Assembly: GCA_001931875.2 (NCBI GenBank)
Contig: MSJH02000818.1
Location: forward strand, 186,001 to 250,000
DNA length: 64,000 nt
Direction of reading: 5' to 3'
Origin: Byssochlamys sp. IMV 00236
Lineage: Eukaryota > Ascomycota > Eurotiomycetes > Eurotiales > Thermoascaceae
Below, one piece after another: positions 13,357 through 23,215 of this stretch. The translations under genes were made by a program, and so were the position numbers. Position 1 is the stretch's first letter. Each line of letters begins with the position of its first letter. Below the pieces are notes generated by a model, which saw only the letters and a program-made list of their open reading frames with translations, was not told the DNA's origin and did not search any database.

Positions 13357-14407
13357 GTTTATATTCATCATCTTCAGACTATAAAAGAGCGCAAAATTCG
13401 TCTCCGGCCATTTTGACGATCTCGTTCGCAAAACCTACGATAAAACAATTATGTGTGATGTGACTGGAGTGTATCAATGCTTATGCTCCCGTCTATACTT
13501 GCAGTCCTCGCCTCCTACACACAGAAAGCTCTCCGTTTTTTTCCATTTAATGATACCCCCGACCTAACGCCCGCATCCGATCCTACTGTCCTGTCTATCT
13601 ACCTATCTATCTACCTATCTTTCCTCTTCTAACCTCCTCTTTTTGTCCCTCCATCTCTAGTCTCTGCACCTCGCTTGGTCATTTTCGTCCTTCCCCTCAC
13701 CGCACCACATCACATCACCTTCGCCGCAAATCCATCATCACACTACCATCTCTGTGCTTTGAAGGTATGTAATTATCAACCTTCCTCATCATCCTTAAAT
13801 GGGAATGGGACATTTCTCACGGAAAGAAATACCTTTTCTCGAACCGCCTCAGTTGAGGCAAGGACTACACCATGCACAGAGGACAAAGGAAGTAATCAGC
13901 GATGCTGTTTTTTTGTTATCCGATCCTATTCTACCATGATTCTGGATTTGTTTGCCTCTGGTTAGGCAGAGAGGCTTGAGGGAATTTTAAGTCAAGACCG
14001 CTAGCTGGTTTAGGTATAATTATATATAGCCCTTTTTGATATAGGCATTATTTTTTTTTTTTGTTCTTAGGTAAATATATATGGGATCCATAATGATCAT
14101 TGAATAGTGTCTAGTTATGTAGATCATCTCGAAATGTCTGTGTTTGTAGGTAAAATTTTTGATTCAAGTGAGCTGTTAGGCGAGGGTACTGTAAGCATCA
14201 CAAATATGGGTATGTAGAGTGAAGAAAAGAAAGAATGTACAAAATGACAGGTTGAAATAGGCCTGGTAAGAACTAGGGTCAAGGCCAATGTCAATGAAAA
14301 CAGAAGGGTATCCAAATAAAAAGGTAGAGAGGGTGTGTTTAGAAGCTACTGTTGGGTGCTGCTGGATATATAAAGGTGGAAGCAGCACCGTCCGGTGTAG
14401 ATTCAGA
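13357..14407. other. Convergent intergenic region (3' ends of the 12036 gene and nudM)
   Basis: Both flanking genes end here, so the region holds two 3' UTRs. It contains a CTAT/CTAC microsatellite (13595-13620), a T-rich run near 14050 and AT-rich sequence around 14020-14170. I see no gene. Confidence 0.5.
13595..13620. repeat. CTAT/CTAC imperfect tetranucleotide repeat
   Basis: Six tandem tetranucleotide units alternate mainly between CTAT and CTAC. It is a simple sequence repeat in noncoding DNA with no evident role. Confidence 0.8.
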
Positions 14408-17400
14408 TTAGGCGTCTGTAACGATCTGTACTTCTCCTGGAGCAGCATCGCCGGATGCGTCCTTGCGATGATCTTCCTTGATACCCAGGATCTCCCAAGC
14501 GCGGCCCATCATTCCGTAGCTAAGACTCGAAGAATGCATTCTACCTGAAGCCTGTTTTTGGGCTTTCTCGCGAAGAGCTCGCTGTCTCTTTGCCTCTGCG
14601 ATTCGGTCTTGTTCTCTTTCGCGACCCGCGACATCATCCTTCCATTCAACCCAGCGCTCGAAGTTCTCCCGTTGTTGGAGGACTTGGTACCTGTATGTAG
14701 TCTTGGCAGGACGCCAGGCAAGGCGGTTTGAACCTTCAGGCGGCAGAGTAGACTTCAAGTCTGGAACACGAGACTCCTTGGTCAACTTGAGCAGATGAGT
14801 AAGGACGTCCCTGCTCTCGGCAGCGTTCTTATGCATCCTCTCTTGCTCGGGACTATGTTTGGTCTGAGCGAGCGGTACATCAAGCCAAGAGTACATATTC
14901 GTCGATCTCTGGACAGAATACGGGTCCAGAAGGTTGGCACGACGGTTCTCCTCACGGAGGAAGCGGACTGCAGCTTGAAGGCTATCCACTTCAGCGCGGA
15001 GGGACTCGTTCTCACGAATTGCTGCCAACGATGCTGCATTGTCGACAATGGCTCCTTCTCCAGCAGCAGCAGCGGCGGCAGATCCAGACATCCTCTTAGC
15101 CCTCTCGAGACGACTCTTCAGTTCATCTCGTTCGGTCTCCAGACTCTCTAGCTCTTTCTTCTGGTTTTCCACAATACTAGAAAGCTCTATCTCTCTGGCC
15201 TGCATTTCCTCGAACTTAGCCTCGAGCTCTTTGACCATCGCAGCCTTTTTACTGGCGTCACGCATCCTAGACTCCAAGTGTTCGACTTTAATGGCTTGCT
15301 CCTCCAGCGTCTTATCCTTGACCCCCAAAGCTGTCGATGCTTCGTTGATCTCGTTCTTGAGTCGCCTGATCTCTTCATCAGCATCAGGAGAGATCGTCTT
15401 GTTGGACTTCAGCTCCTGTGCACGAGCGATCCAGGGAGAAGGGCGCCTCTCGAACTCCGTGGTTAGAGAGAGGTCAGTGGCAATTCCACTCAGTTCTTCT
15501 AAGTCCTCTCCCAAAGTCCGTATTTTGCCAGCAAGGAGGTTGAGGGCATCGTCACCGTCACTGTTAGCAGCAGAGGGCTGTACAAGGGATGCCGCAGTCT
15601 GGGACATATTGCTCATGATTTCAGAATAAGTGAATGGCGCAGTGCGTCCTTCTTCATTGACCAGGAGCACAGCATTCTCGCCAAGCTGTCTGATCAACTC
15701 GGACAACTCCCTGGCAGCAGCCTCTGCCTTCTCAAAGGACTCCGCTGTCTCACCAGAAAGAGCAAGTGATCGAGATTTCAGTTCTTCCAGAGACCGTGCG
15801 ATTTTGCTTACCACCACCTTCAGACCCCGAGCCTGGGTAGCCAGGCTATCCAGCTTATTGTAGATGAAAGGGCCCTCTTCGTCCTGTTCGGTAGGTTCAG
15901 GAAGTTTGGCCTGCAACACCGACTTTATGCGTAGTATTGATGAACCAGCATGGTCCAAATAGCACTGCGTCAGCATCGATCGCATATAGATCTCGTCTGC
16001 AAATGTCTCGAGGCTCGGTGGTATGAGTGTCTCTGCCAGGTGTGACAAAAGGGCGATAGACCTTTGCAGTTCGACAGCACACTTCTTTTCGTTCAACTCG
16101 TTCTTCTTCAAACCGTCCATGAAGGTGTTCAAGGTTCGCTCCACTGGTTCCAGCTCATACAGCGCGCCTGGCACAGTGCTAAACTCCTCAACAGAGCACG
16201 TGCTAATGAAGTTGACAAACCTCTCACAGAGTAATGAAATCCATTGGAGCTTCTCCAGCACTTCGTATGCGGTGAAGATCTCATCTTGATCGGTACCAAC
16301 TGCAGATTGGTCAGAGACACGCTCCCGAATCACCTGGCCCATCAATGAAGCTTTAAAAGAAACCCGCTTGAAGCGAAGAAGTGCCAGGATGGAGTTGCGC
16401 TCGCTTTCATAGTATTCTGGAAGGTAGAGCTTTACTATAGCAAGATGTTGAGCTGACTCCTCGGATTCCATGCGGCTAAGCTCCACATCGATCGTTTTTG
16501 TCTGCGCCTTCGCCACGGAAGCCTGGAGCTTCATGTTAAGGTCGATCATAGCTCGCGAACGCACGGTGAGTTCGGACGCTTCCGTTTCAGTAAGCTGTTG
16601 GGAAGCTCGCATGTCCTCCAAGTCATTTTGCAGATTGGACACAAGCTCCCTAAAGCGAGATAATGTGTATTCCAGATCTTCGATAAGCTCGTCCTGCTGA
16701 GCGACTTTCCGGCACTGCTCATTGAATATGCTTTCTCTGTAGTCGATTTCTTCCTGAAGTTGCTTCTCCGTCTCGATGTGATTAATTTCGAGCTCGTCGT
16801 TAATCTCTTTTAAGCTCTCCAGGTCTTCGATGGCTGCTTTGAGTTCGTTGATCTCCTCCTGGTAGCGCATATTCTTATCCGCGAGTTCCTCGATCATCTC
16901 TTCAGCCCCAAGTGCCGTCTCCAACTGTTGCTTGAGGTCCTCCACATTGGTCTCTGAGACCAACAACTTCTCCTTGGTAGTTTCATATTGTGCTTTGACG
17001 GAAGCGTACTCCTCCAGGTCACTTTCGAGCTCTTTGATTTGGTCTTTGAGGTCACTTTCCTGTTGCTGCGTCATATCACGCAACCGTATGAGTGCCTCGC
17101 GAAGTCTCTCATTTGTTCGCTCCATCTGCAGCCATCCTTGACTGGATTTCTCCTCTGGACTCATTACTTGGCCTAGCTCCTCGTTCTCCTCGCGCAGGAC
17201 TTCCACTTCCATCTCAAGTTCTTCTACCCTCAGTTTCAAAGCCTCCAGTTCGTGTTTATAGGCGTCCGCCATCTCCTCTGCCATCTCTCGATCAAGGGCT
17301 GCCATCTCCAGTATAGAGTCATGTTCTGCTTGCAGCCTCTCGGCCTCCTCAAGTCGACTTTCTGCTTCCTTCAATTGTTTACGCAGCTCCCCAATCTCCA

Positions 17401-18525
17401 GCTGCTGAGGCTGATACTTAGTCTGCAGCTTTTGGATAACGGCTTCAAATTTGTCTCTTTCGGACTGGAGTTGCTCCAGACCCTTCAATTTCTCTCTGTC
17501 TTCTGCTCGCTTCTTCTCCATGACCTTCAGTTTCGTTTTGAGATCCTCAAGTTCCCTTGCCACAGCGGCATTTTGGCTTCCTGTCCGTTGGGAACCGGGC
17601 GAAAGACTGGCTCGAAGATTTGCTGTTCGACTCGCTGCTGGAGACCTATTACTTGCCTCCGTCACTCCTACCTCATCCTGATGACCGCCACGAGGGGATT
17701 CTTCGGGTGACTTCTCTTCCGGCACATCGTCTGGCGTTGCACTTCCTCCGCTCTCTGCGCCCTCGGTTGCCTTTTTAATCATACTGGTACGGATGGATGG
17801 TCGCTTGGCCAAACCCGCAGATGTCGCACCGAGTCCGCTGACGCTTGGTCTGTTCACCTTGCTAGCTGGCCCGGTCAATGGCTGGCGCGTAGCCCTCACA
17901 GCTGCTGAGGGTGTTTGAGGAGGGCCCATGGTGGTTTTGGCACCGACGCTCGGTCGAGATTTGGTCGCCGCAATGGAGGTGCGCGCGGTTGATGATGCTC
18001 GCGATGCAGGGGTGATACCGAGCTGCTTTGTTGGGGACTTTGTAGGAGACTTGGGATTCATAGTTAGTGTATGTTCAACTCTATAGTCGGTTGCGAACAT
18101 CATACTCTCAATGTTCGCTGTCCTGGAGCGACCCTTGGAGCAGGAGAGGGACTGGCCCCGCTCACGCTCTGTCTCTTCGCTGTTGGGCCCAAGACGCTGG
18201 GCCTTCTAGCACCTGCAGTGCCCGGAACTATCGTACTCTGAGGTCTACGAGTAGCAGGGGCAGCAGCCTTCGGCGGAGGCTTGCTCTCGCGCTTGGGCTG
18301 TTCGACCACCGCGAGAACGGCGGACGGTCTGATGAACATCCCAAACCCATGTTCACATTCAAAGTACCTCTCGCCCTGTACCGCTCCATCATTCTTTCCA
18401 GTTGGTTCGTCCAACTCAATTCCAATCCAGTCACCAGGCGCAAAATGGGTCGACCCGATGAAACGAACGGTTGCCTGACGACCATCGGTCAGGGTGACCA
18501 CTTGGCCGGGAGATAGGTCGGCCAT
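14408..18525 (-). CDS. nudM: Dynactin large subunit p150-Glued (NudM type)
   Basis: p150-Glued links cytoplasmic dynein to microtubule plus ends and cargo; in Aspergillus it is a nud gene required for nuclear migration. Two exons (18525-18106 and 18049-14408) give 1,353 residues. A CAP-Gly domain lies at about residues 1-70 and contains the tubulin/EB-binding motif GKNDG (43-47) and YFECEHGFGMF. A basic Ser/Pro/Thr-rich linker follows to about 300, then a long coiled coil (about 310-680), the globular dynactin domain in the middle, and a second coiled coil towards the C terminus. The start is the only ATG ahead of the CAP-Gly fold; in-frame codons upstream lack an ATG. The 56-bp intron has a CTAAC branch and ends in AAG; reading through it meets a stop (TGA) at once. 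The family assignment is firm. Confidence 0.96.
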
Positions 18526-19205
18526 TTTCCGGGACACTGGCTCCTGGTCTTCATCCGAATTCGGATATCGAGGAGTGCCAGGTTCAGACGCTGACCGCGA
18601 TTGCGATGGACGAGACTGTGGTCGAACCAGGAGTCGAGTAGTTCGTCGTTTGTATGGAGAGTTCCCGTTCAGGACAGTCCAGCTCACGCGGTTCGTGTTG
18701 AGCTGCCTTACGCCTCAGGCATCTAAGGTAAACAGTGGAAAGCTCAGGCACCAGACCACGTGATGCGCGGGTGTTCCTGAATCTCCACCAGAGTCAATCG
18801 TTCACTTACGGTAGTTAATCGGGACAAGTCCATCTTCTTCTGACCTTAATGGCTAGTTATCTCATCTTGTCTCTACTGCTTCCCTTGTGCAGGGTTCGAT
18901 ACGGCTAGGTTGGTCGATGTTTCGTCGTATAGACACTGGATTAAATATAGAGAGGATCTTGAATTACCCGCACCGTAGAATACTTGAGATAACAGCGGAA
19001 ACGAGATTCCCTCGGAGGCCGACAGTGCTCCCTTCATGGAGCTCGTATACGCTTTGATCGTCGAGATTCACTGCTGACTTTCTTTCCTATTCATTCCTCG
19101 TGTGCTGTTGTCTATTACGTCCCATCTATATCTAGGGATATCTATGTACATGCATTCTAGAAGAGCACTAATCTCCGGGTATTCTGGTGTGCCTCCCGCT
19201 CTCTG
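18526..19205. promoter_or_regulatory. Upstream region of nudM and 3' end of the HAD gene
   Basis: Both flanking genes are on the minus strand, so this stretch contains the 3' UTR of the HAD phosphatase gene and the promoter of nudM. No coding sequence is supported and no known regulatory site is obvious. Confidence 0.5.
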
Positions 19206-20186
19206 TTACGATGCAGATTTCTCGTCGCTAGACTTGAAAAATTGGGGAAACAAGCCCCGAAGTTCCTCTAGACTCCTTACTGTGTACTTCGACGGCGGAA
19301 CCTCCGGCAGAGCGAAACCCGGCTCGACGAGGTGAACCGTCGTCCATCCTCTAGCCTGCGAATGCTCGCAGTTCAAAGCGGAGTCATCTACCGGTCGCCA
19401 TTAGCATTTCCCTCGCAGATAAGAACGGATTAGACGAGATACGCACCAACAAAGTAGCACTGTTCAGTACTAGGAGCACCCGCATCCTGCTCCGCCTTTT
19501 CATACATCTTCTGATTCGGTTTACAGATCAGTGGTTGGCTTCCATAATCACAATACGTGACTCCCTCAAAGAGGTCTTCAACCCCCAGCAACTTGACTAC
19601 TCTCTTTGCATGGTTGACATATGCGTTTGTCAAAAGCCACATCTTCACTTTCGACTTGTCCATGTCCTCGAGCAGTTTCCGTAGCTTCGGGTCCGGCTTG
19701 AGGATGTCATCTAGAGGGAGCGCGTCATCCACCTCCTTGTTGAATTCGAGAGGGTCGATCTTGTGGTGTTTAGTAAGGCCTTCTATCGCCAGACCATATT
19801 CTTTGTAGTACTTCTGATGGAGCATCACGGCATCCTGTGCGCTGATAGGCAAATGTGCAATGAAGAACTTGTCTAGAGATTGGATGCTGTGTCAGATGGT
19901 ATTGCATAACCTTTAAATTGGGCTGGATGCCATAACTTACCAATCAGTTCCTGCATCAGATCATGGATGTTGCATTCTGTAATAGCATTGTCAGCGCATA
20001 TCAGCGCATGTCATTATCGGGTCGAATTACTTCTCGAGTACAGCTGAATGAAGCCGCAGTTAGTATGCGAGATCATCCAACAGAAATCATACAAGGAAGT
20101 GTGTACATTGCCTCACATACACAATTATCGATGTCGAAAAAGAAGACAGGCCTAGAATCAACGGCGACGCTGTTTGTAGACGCCAT
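19206..20186 (-). CDS. HAD-family pyrimidine 5'-nucleotidase (Sdt1/Phm8-like)
   Basis: This HAD-superfamily phosphatase resembles yeast Sdt1 and Phm8, which dephosphorylate pyrimidine or other nucleoside monophosphates. Five exons give 240 residues: 20186-20121, 20043-20031, 19976-19941, 19872-19447 and 19387-19206. All junctions close in frame. Exon 2 is 13 nt, supplying LYSR between the catalytic loop and the next helix. Motif I is FFFDIDNC (nucleophile Asp and second Asp of DxD), motif II lies in MWLLTNAY, the motif III lysine in ICKPNQKMY, and motif IV is FVDDSALN, which is created only by splicing exons 4 and 5. That strongly supports the model. The start was chosen at MASTNS; an in-frame ATG at 20282 would add a basic, mitochondrial-looking presequence of 32 residues. 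The gene is divergent from the 20648 gene. Confidence 0.92.
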
Positions 20187-20647
20187 TGCGATGCGGCGGA
20201 CAAATGTATTTGGGAACCTAGGAGCTCGTCTGGCAATTGGCGGCAGAGATGGGCACAGGCGCAAAAGAGAGACAGGTTTCATCAATGTAACCGAAGAATA
20301 AAGACACCGGGTCAAAGCCTGAACAATTTATATCCATGGAAACAGCCAGCGTATGTTGGAGTCATCCATCGCCAACCCCGCGTCCTCCGTTAGTTAAATA
20401 ATGGCGTGCAAAGCTCCCCATGAACTGGGCCGATCGCGTCATTGCCCGGCTGAGTTTAGCGCCGAAGCGGAACGAAGCGAAACAACTGCTGGCACTTCAA
20501 CGCCAAAAGTTTCCGATTCTCTTCCGATCAGGATACAAGGAGCAGTCTCTGGTTTGCACTTCATCTGTCGCACTATGACAGATTGACAGCCATCGATCAC
20601 TGAAAGATTATTAGGCTAAGCACTGACTTGCATCTGATCCTGCAGTA
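20187..20647. promoter_or_regulatory. Divergent promoter between the HAD phosphatase and the 855-residue protein gene
   Basis: These 461 bases lie between two diverging start codons. Just before the plus-strand ATG, a CACTGACTT branch-like sequence and an acceptor-like TCCTGCAG (about 20622-20645) suggest that a 5' UTR intron ends two bases before the start codon. No TATA box is evident. Confidence 0.5.
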
Positions 20648-23215
20648 ATGGCCGCTCATGCTGGTCCTTCTGTCTCTGTGCGCGCCTCAGACGCGTTGCC
20701 ACAGCTCAACGAAGTGCAGGAATATGAAAAGATCCTGAGAATAAGTGACGAGATCTTCTCAGGCACTCACCCCAGATTAAAGGTTCCCCAGCAGTTTGTT
20801 CGCAAAGTGAACCCCCGCAACCCACAGACTCCCCCAGTTACGCAGCCACAGGTAACCGCGGTAGAGCCATCAACAACAGCTCAGTCCAAAGCAGAGCTCC
20901 CCTTTCCACCCAGTTCACGTCCTGCAAACATACAGGCCACGACACCGTTGAATGGCTCCGCTGCTGCTTCTTCGACAGTGACCCCATCACGTATTGTTCC
21001 AAAGCCTGCCTCTGAAATTGATCCTATCTTTCTGACCAAGTCTGATGATCTGGTGAGAGCGGAGATGCAGCTGCAGCGACAGAGGGTGGAAAGGGTTCTA
21101 CGTGAGCAACTGGAGCAGAGAAGAGTCGAGGCAAGACAGAAGGCTTCTGTCCAAGAGGGAAAGCCCGATTTTGACGTCTCAGACGTATTGAGCAAAGCTC
21201 TTGAGATTGTTAAGCCAGTTGCTGCACCAGCTGATGTCCACGGGACTAATGGCCAGACCGCACCAAGCGATTCCTATGACGACAATTCCTTCTACTCTAG
21301 TAGAGCTCCTGATTCTCCCCAGCATGGCGAGCCGTCGCAGCCGTCACCTGTATCGGAGCCACGAAGCCGTCGCGTCGGCAGGGAAGAGCTGGCTGCTAAC
21401 GCTCAGATAGACAATCGGTCAGATGAATCACGACGGTTTGAGATTACTAGCCCTCGTGACGTGGAGATGATTCCGCAAGCCAATCCTTACACCGTTGCTG
21501 ACAAGCATTTTCCCCCTCAAAGGCAGCCAGATAATGCTCCATTGCGCGCCGTCTCCGACGAGTATGATCCCGCTCGAGAACCGATTGATATTCCCGAAGA
21601 ACCCGAGTATTCACCTCCTGGTCCCGATGTACCTCTGGTAGAGAGGGTCGACAGCCGTGAGTATTACAGGCCGGAGCCATACGCCAGACGGCAGGTGTCC
21701 AATCGAGGCTACCATGGTCGTCAGTCGCCATCTCCTACGAACGGGGTGAGAATCGTCAGAAATCATATAATGTCGCCCGCAGCTCCACAACCATCGCGGG
21801 TATCTCCTCTGGCCATGGCTAAGATGCCTATTCAGCAGGCGAGGGCGCCTCGTCAGGATCATTTGGAGCGCGTTCCAACAGGCCACGATTCAGCACGTAC
21901 TAGTCCGGACGGCGGTGCTCAGCAATTGATGCCTCGTAAACGTAGGCGTGTGCAGGAACCAAGAGAACAGGTGCGGTCAGCTGCGTCACGAAGACCAGCT
22001 GATGTGTCCCCGGTGCCATACATCAAAGAAGAGCCGGTATCCCCTCCTCCCTTTGCCGATGTACGTCCTGCATATAGCAGAGCTCGTCAGCCGCAGGAGC
22101 AAGTTTATGTTGATCTCGCATCTCCCCGATATACCCCGACCCTGGATCGACGAGAGGTGTCTGCAAGGGAGCCTGTCTACGAAGTCGACCGGTACAGACG
22201 CGCTTACGAGCAAGATGCCCACATTGAACCGAGCATCGCGCGTACCGTCTCCAGATTGGGTTCTAGAAGACCAATGCGCGATGACCAAGATCTGCGAAGA
22301 GTAGCAAGCTTGCACCATGTCCGCCAACCCGAGCTCTCTCGCGACTATGTGGAGCCAGTCAACCCTCGTTCGATGCGTGCTGCATCTTATGCCGTTGTTG
22401 AGCGTCCTCTTCAGGAGAGAGTCCGGTATTACGATGAGCCTGTCCAAGGCTACGGCAGGCACTATATTCCTGCCGATGAACTACCGCCTTCTCCACGATT
22501 CCGCGAAGTGTACCCTGATGAAGAACCGCGAATTATAGCGCCTCCCCAGCGGCGGATTGTGGTAGACGAATACGGTAACCAGTACTATGAGACTTTACCT
22601 GCGCCTAAAGTTAAGGAAATGCCGCCCCCACCTCATCCAGGCAGAATAGCTAGGGCCGATGCCTATAACGAGCAAGTTCCCGCACGCCGTTCGAGTGTGC
22701 GGGCTACTTCAATTATCGATGATCCCTATGGTGATCGGAGATATATTCAGGAGATGCATCCGCCTGCCACCTATCGCAGGGTCGCCGACTATCCTCGCGA
22801 GGTGGTAGGTGACCGTCGGGCGTATGCTCCTCAGCTCGAAGAGAGGGAGCCTGTCTTCCGCAGCGGCAGTGTGCAAGTCGTTGACTACCCTCCGCGGAGG
22901 ACGGCCTACCTTAACGAACGGGAGATACCCGGTGAGAGAATAGTAAGAATGTCTAGCGTGCGGCCACCACCGACTCGTTACGAGGATCCGCGGGATGGTA
23001 TACCGCGCGTCCAGAGCGTCCGTCCGGTAGGCCGCGATGTCAGCGTCTACGTAGACGAAGAACCCCGGAAGGCCAGGGAATATGCGCAGGCACCTATCTA
23101 CACTACCATGCGCCCTATGAGAGAAGAGCGGTACTACGACGATGATGAGTCGGGCCGTATGATTCATGATGGGACCCGCGATGTCATCCACCATAGAGGT
23201 CCCGAGCGCTATTGA
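20648..23215 (+). CDS. Uncharacterised 855-residue Arg/Pro/Tyr-rich nuclear-type fungal protein
   Basis: I do not recognise this family. A single exon encodes 855 residues. The N terminus (about 20-60) holds the compact, probably conserved segment EYEKILRISDEIFSGTHPRLKV, followed by QQFVRKVNP. A short charged helix around 135-165 is rich in Arg, Glu and Gln (MQLQRQRVERVLREQLEQRR). From there on it is almost entirely disordered, rich in Arg, Pro, Tyr, Glu and Asp, with recurring motifs such as YDEP, RRVADYPREV and VDEYGNQYYE. A strong basic nuclear-localisation-like stretch, PRKRRR, sits near residue 429. No catalytic motif or membrane segment is seen. The long ORF, uniform codon usage and intact frame make it a real gene. 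A chromatin- or RNA-associated role is only a guess from composition. Confidence 0.85.
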   Translation: MAAHAGPSVSVRASDALPQLNEVQEYEKILRISDEIFSGTHPRLKVPQQFVRKVNPRNPQTPPVTQPQVTAVEPSTTAQSKAELPFPPSSRPANIQATTPLNGSAAASSTVTPSRIVPKPASEIDPIFLTKSDDLVRAEMQLQRQRVERVLREQLEQRRVEARQKASVQEGKPDFDVSDVLSKALEIVKPVAAPADVHGTNGQTAPSDSYDDNSFYSSRAPDSPQHGEPSQPSPVSEPRSRRVGREELAANAQIDNRSDESRRFEITSPRDVEMIPQANPYTVADKHFPPQRQPDNAPLRAVSDEYDPAREPIDIPEEPEYSPPGPDVPLVERVDSREYYRPEPYARRQVSNRGYHGRQSPSPTNGVRIVRNHIMSPAAPQPSRVSPLAMAKMPIQQARAPRQDHLERVPTGHDSARTSPDGGAQQLMPRKRRRVQEPREQVRSAASRRPADVSPVPYIKEEPVSPPPFADVRPAYSRARQPQEQVYVDLASPRYTPTLDRREVSAREPVYEVDRYRRAYEQDAHIEPSIARTVSRLGSRRPMRDDQDLRRVASLHHVRQPELSRDYVEPVNPRSMRAASYAVVERPLQERVRYYDEPVQGYGRHYIPADELPPSPRFREVYPDEEPRIIAPPQRRIVVDEYGNQYYETLPAPKVKEMPPPPHPGRIARADAYNEQVPARRSSVRATSIIDDPYGDRRYIQEMHPPATYRRVADYPREVVGDRRAYAPQLEEREPVFRSGSVQVVDYPPRRTAYLNEREIPGERIVRMSSVRPPPTRYEDPRDGIPRVQSVRPVGRDVSVYVDEEPRKAREYAQAPIYTTMRPMREERYYDDDESGRMIHDGTRDVIHHRGPERY

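Noticed and set aside
18526..18687. N-terminal extension of nudM upstream of the chosen ATG
   Set aside because: The frame is open, but the only codon there that could start it is GTG; the CAP-Gly domain begins immediately after the ATG at 18525 as in the family.
18885..18920. B-box-like GGTTCGATAC as a possible tRNA gene
   Set aside because: No matching A-box or acceptor-stem pairing is present at the right distance.
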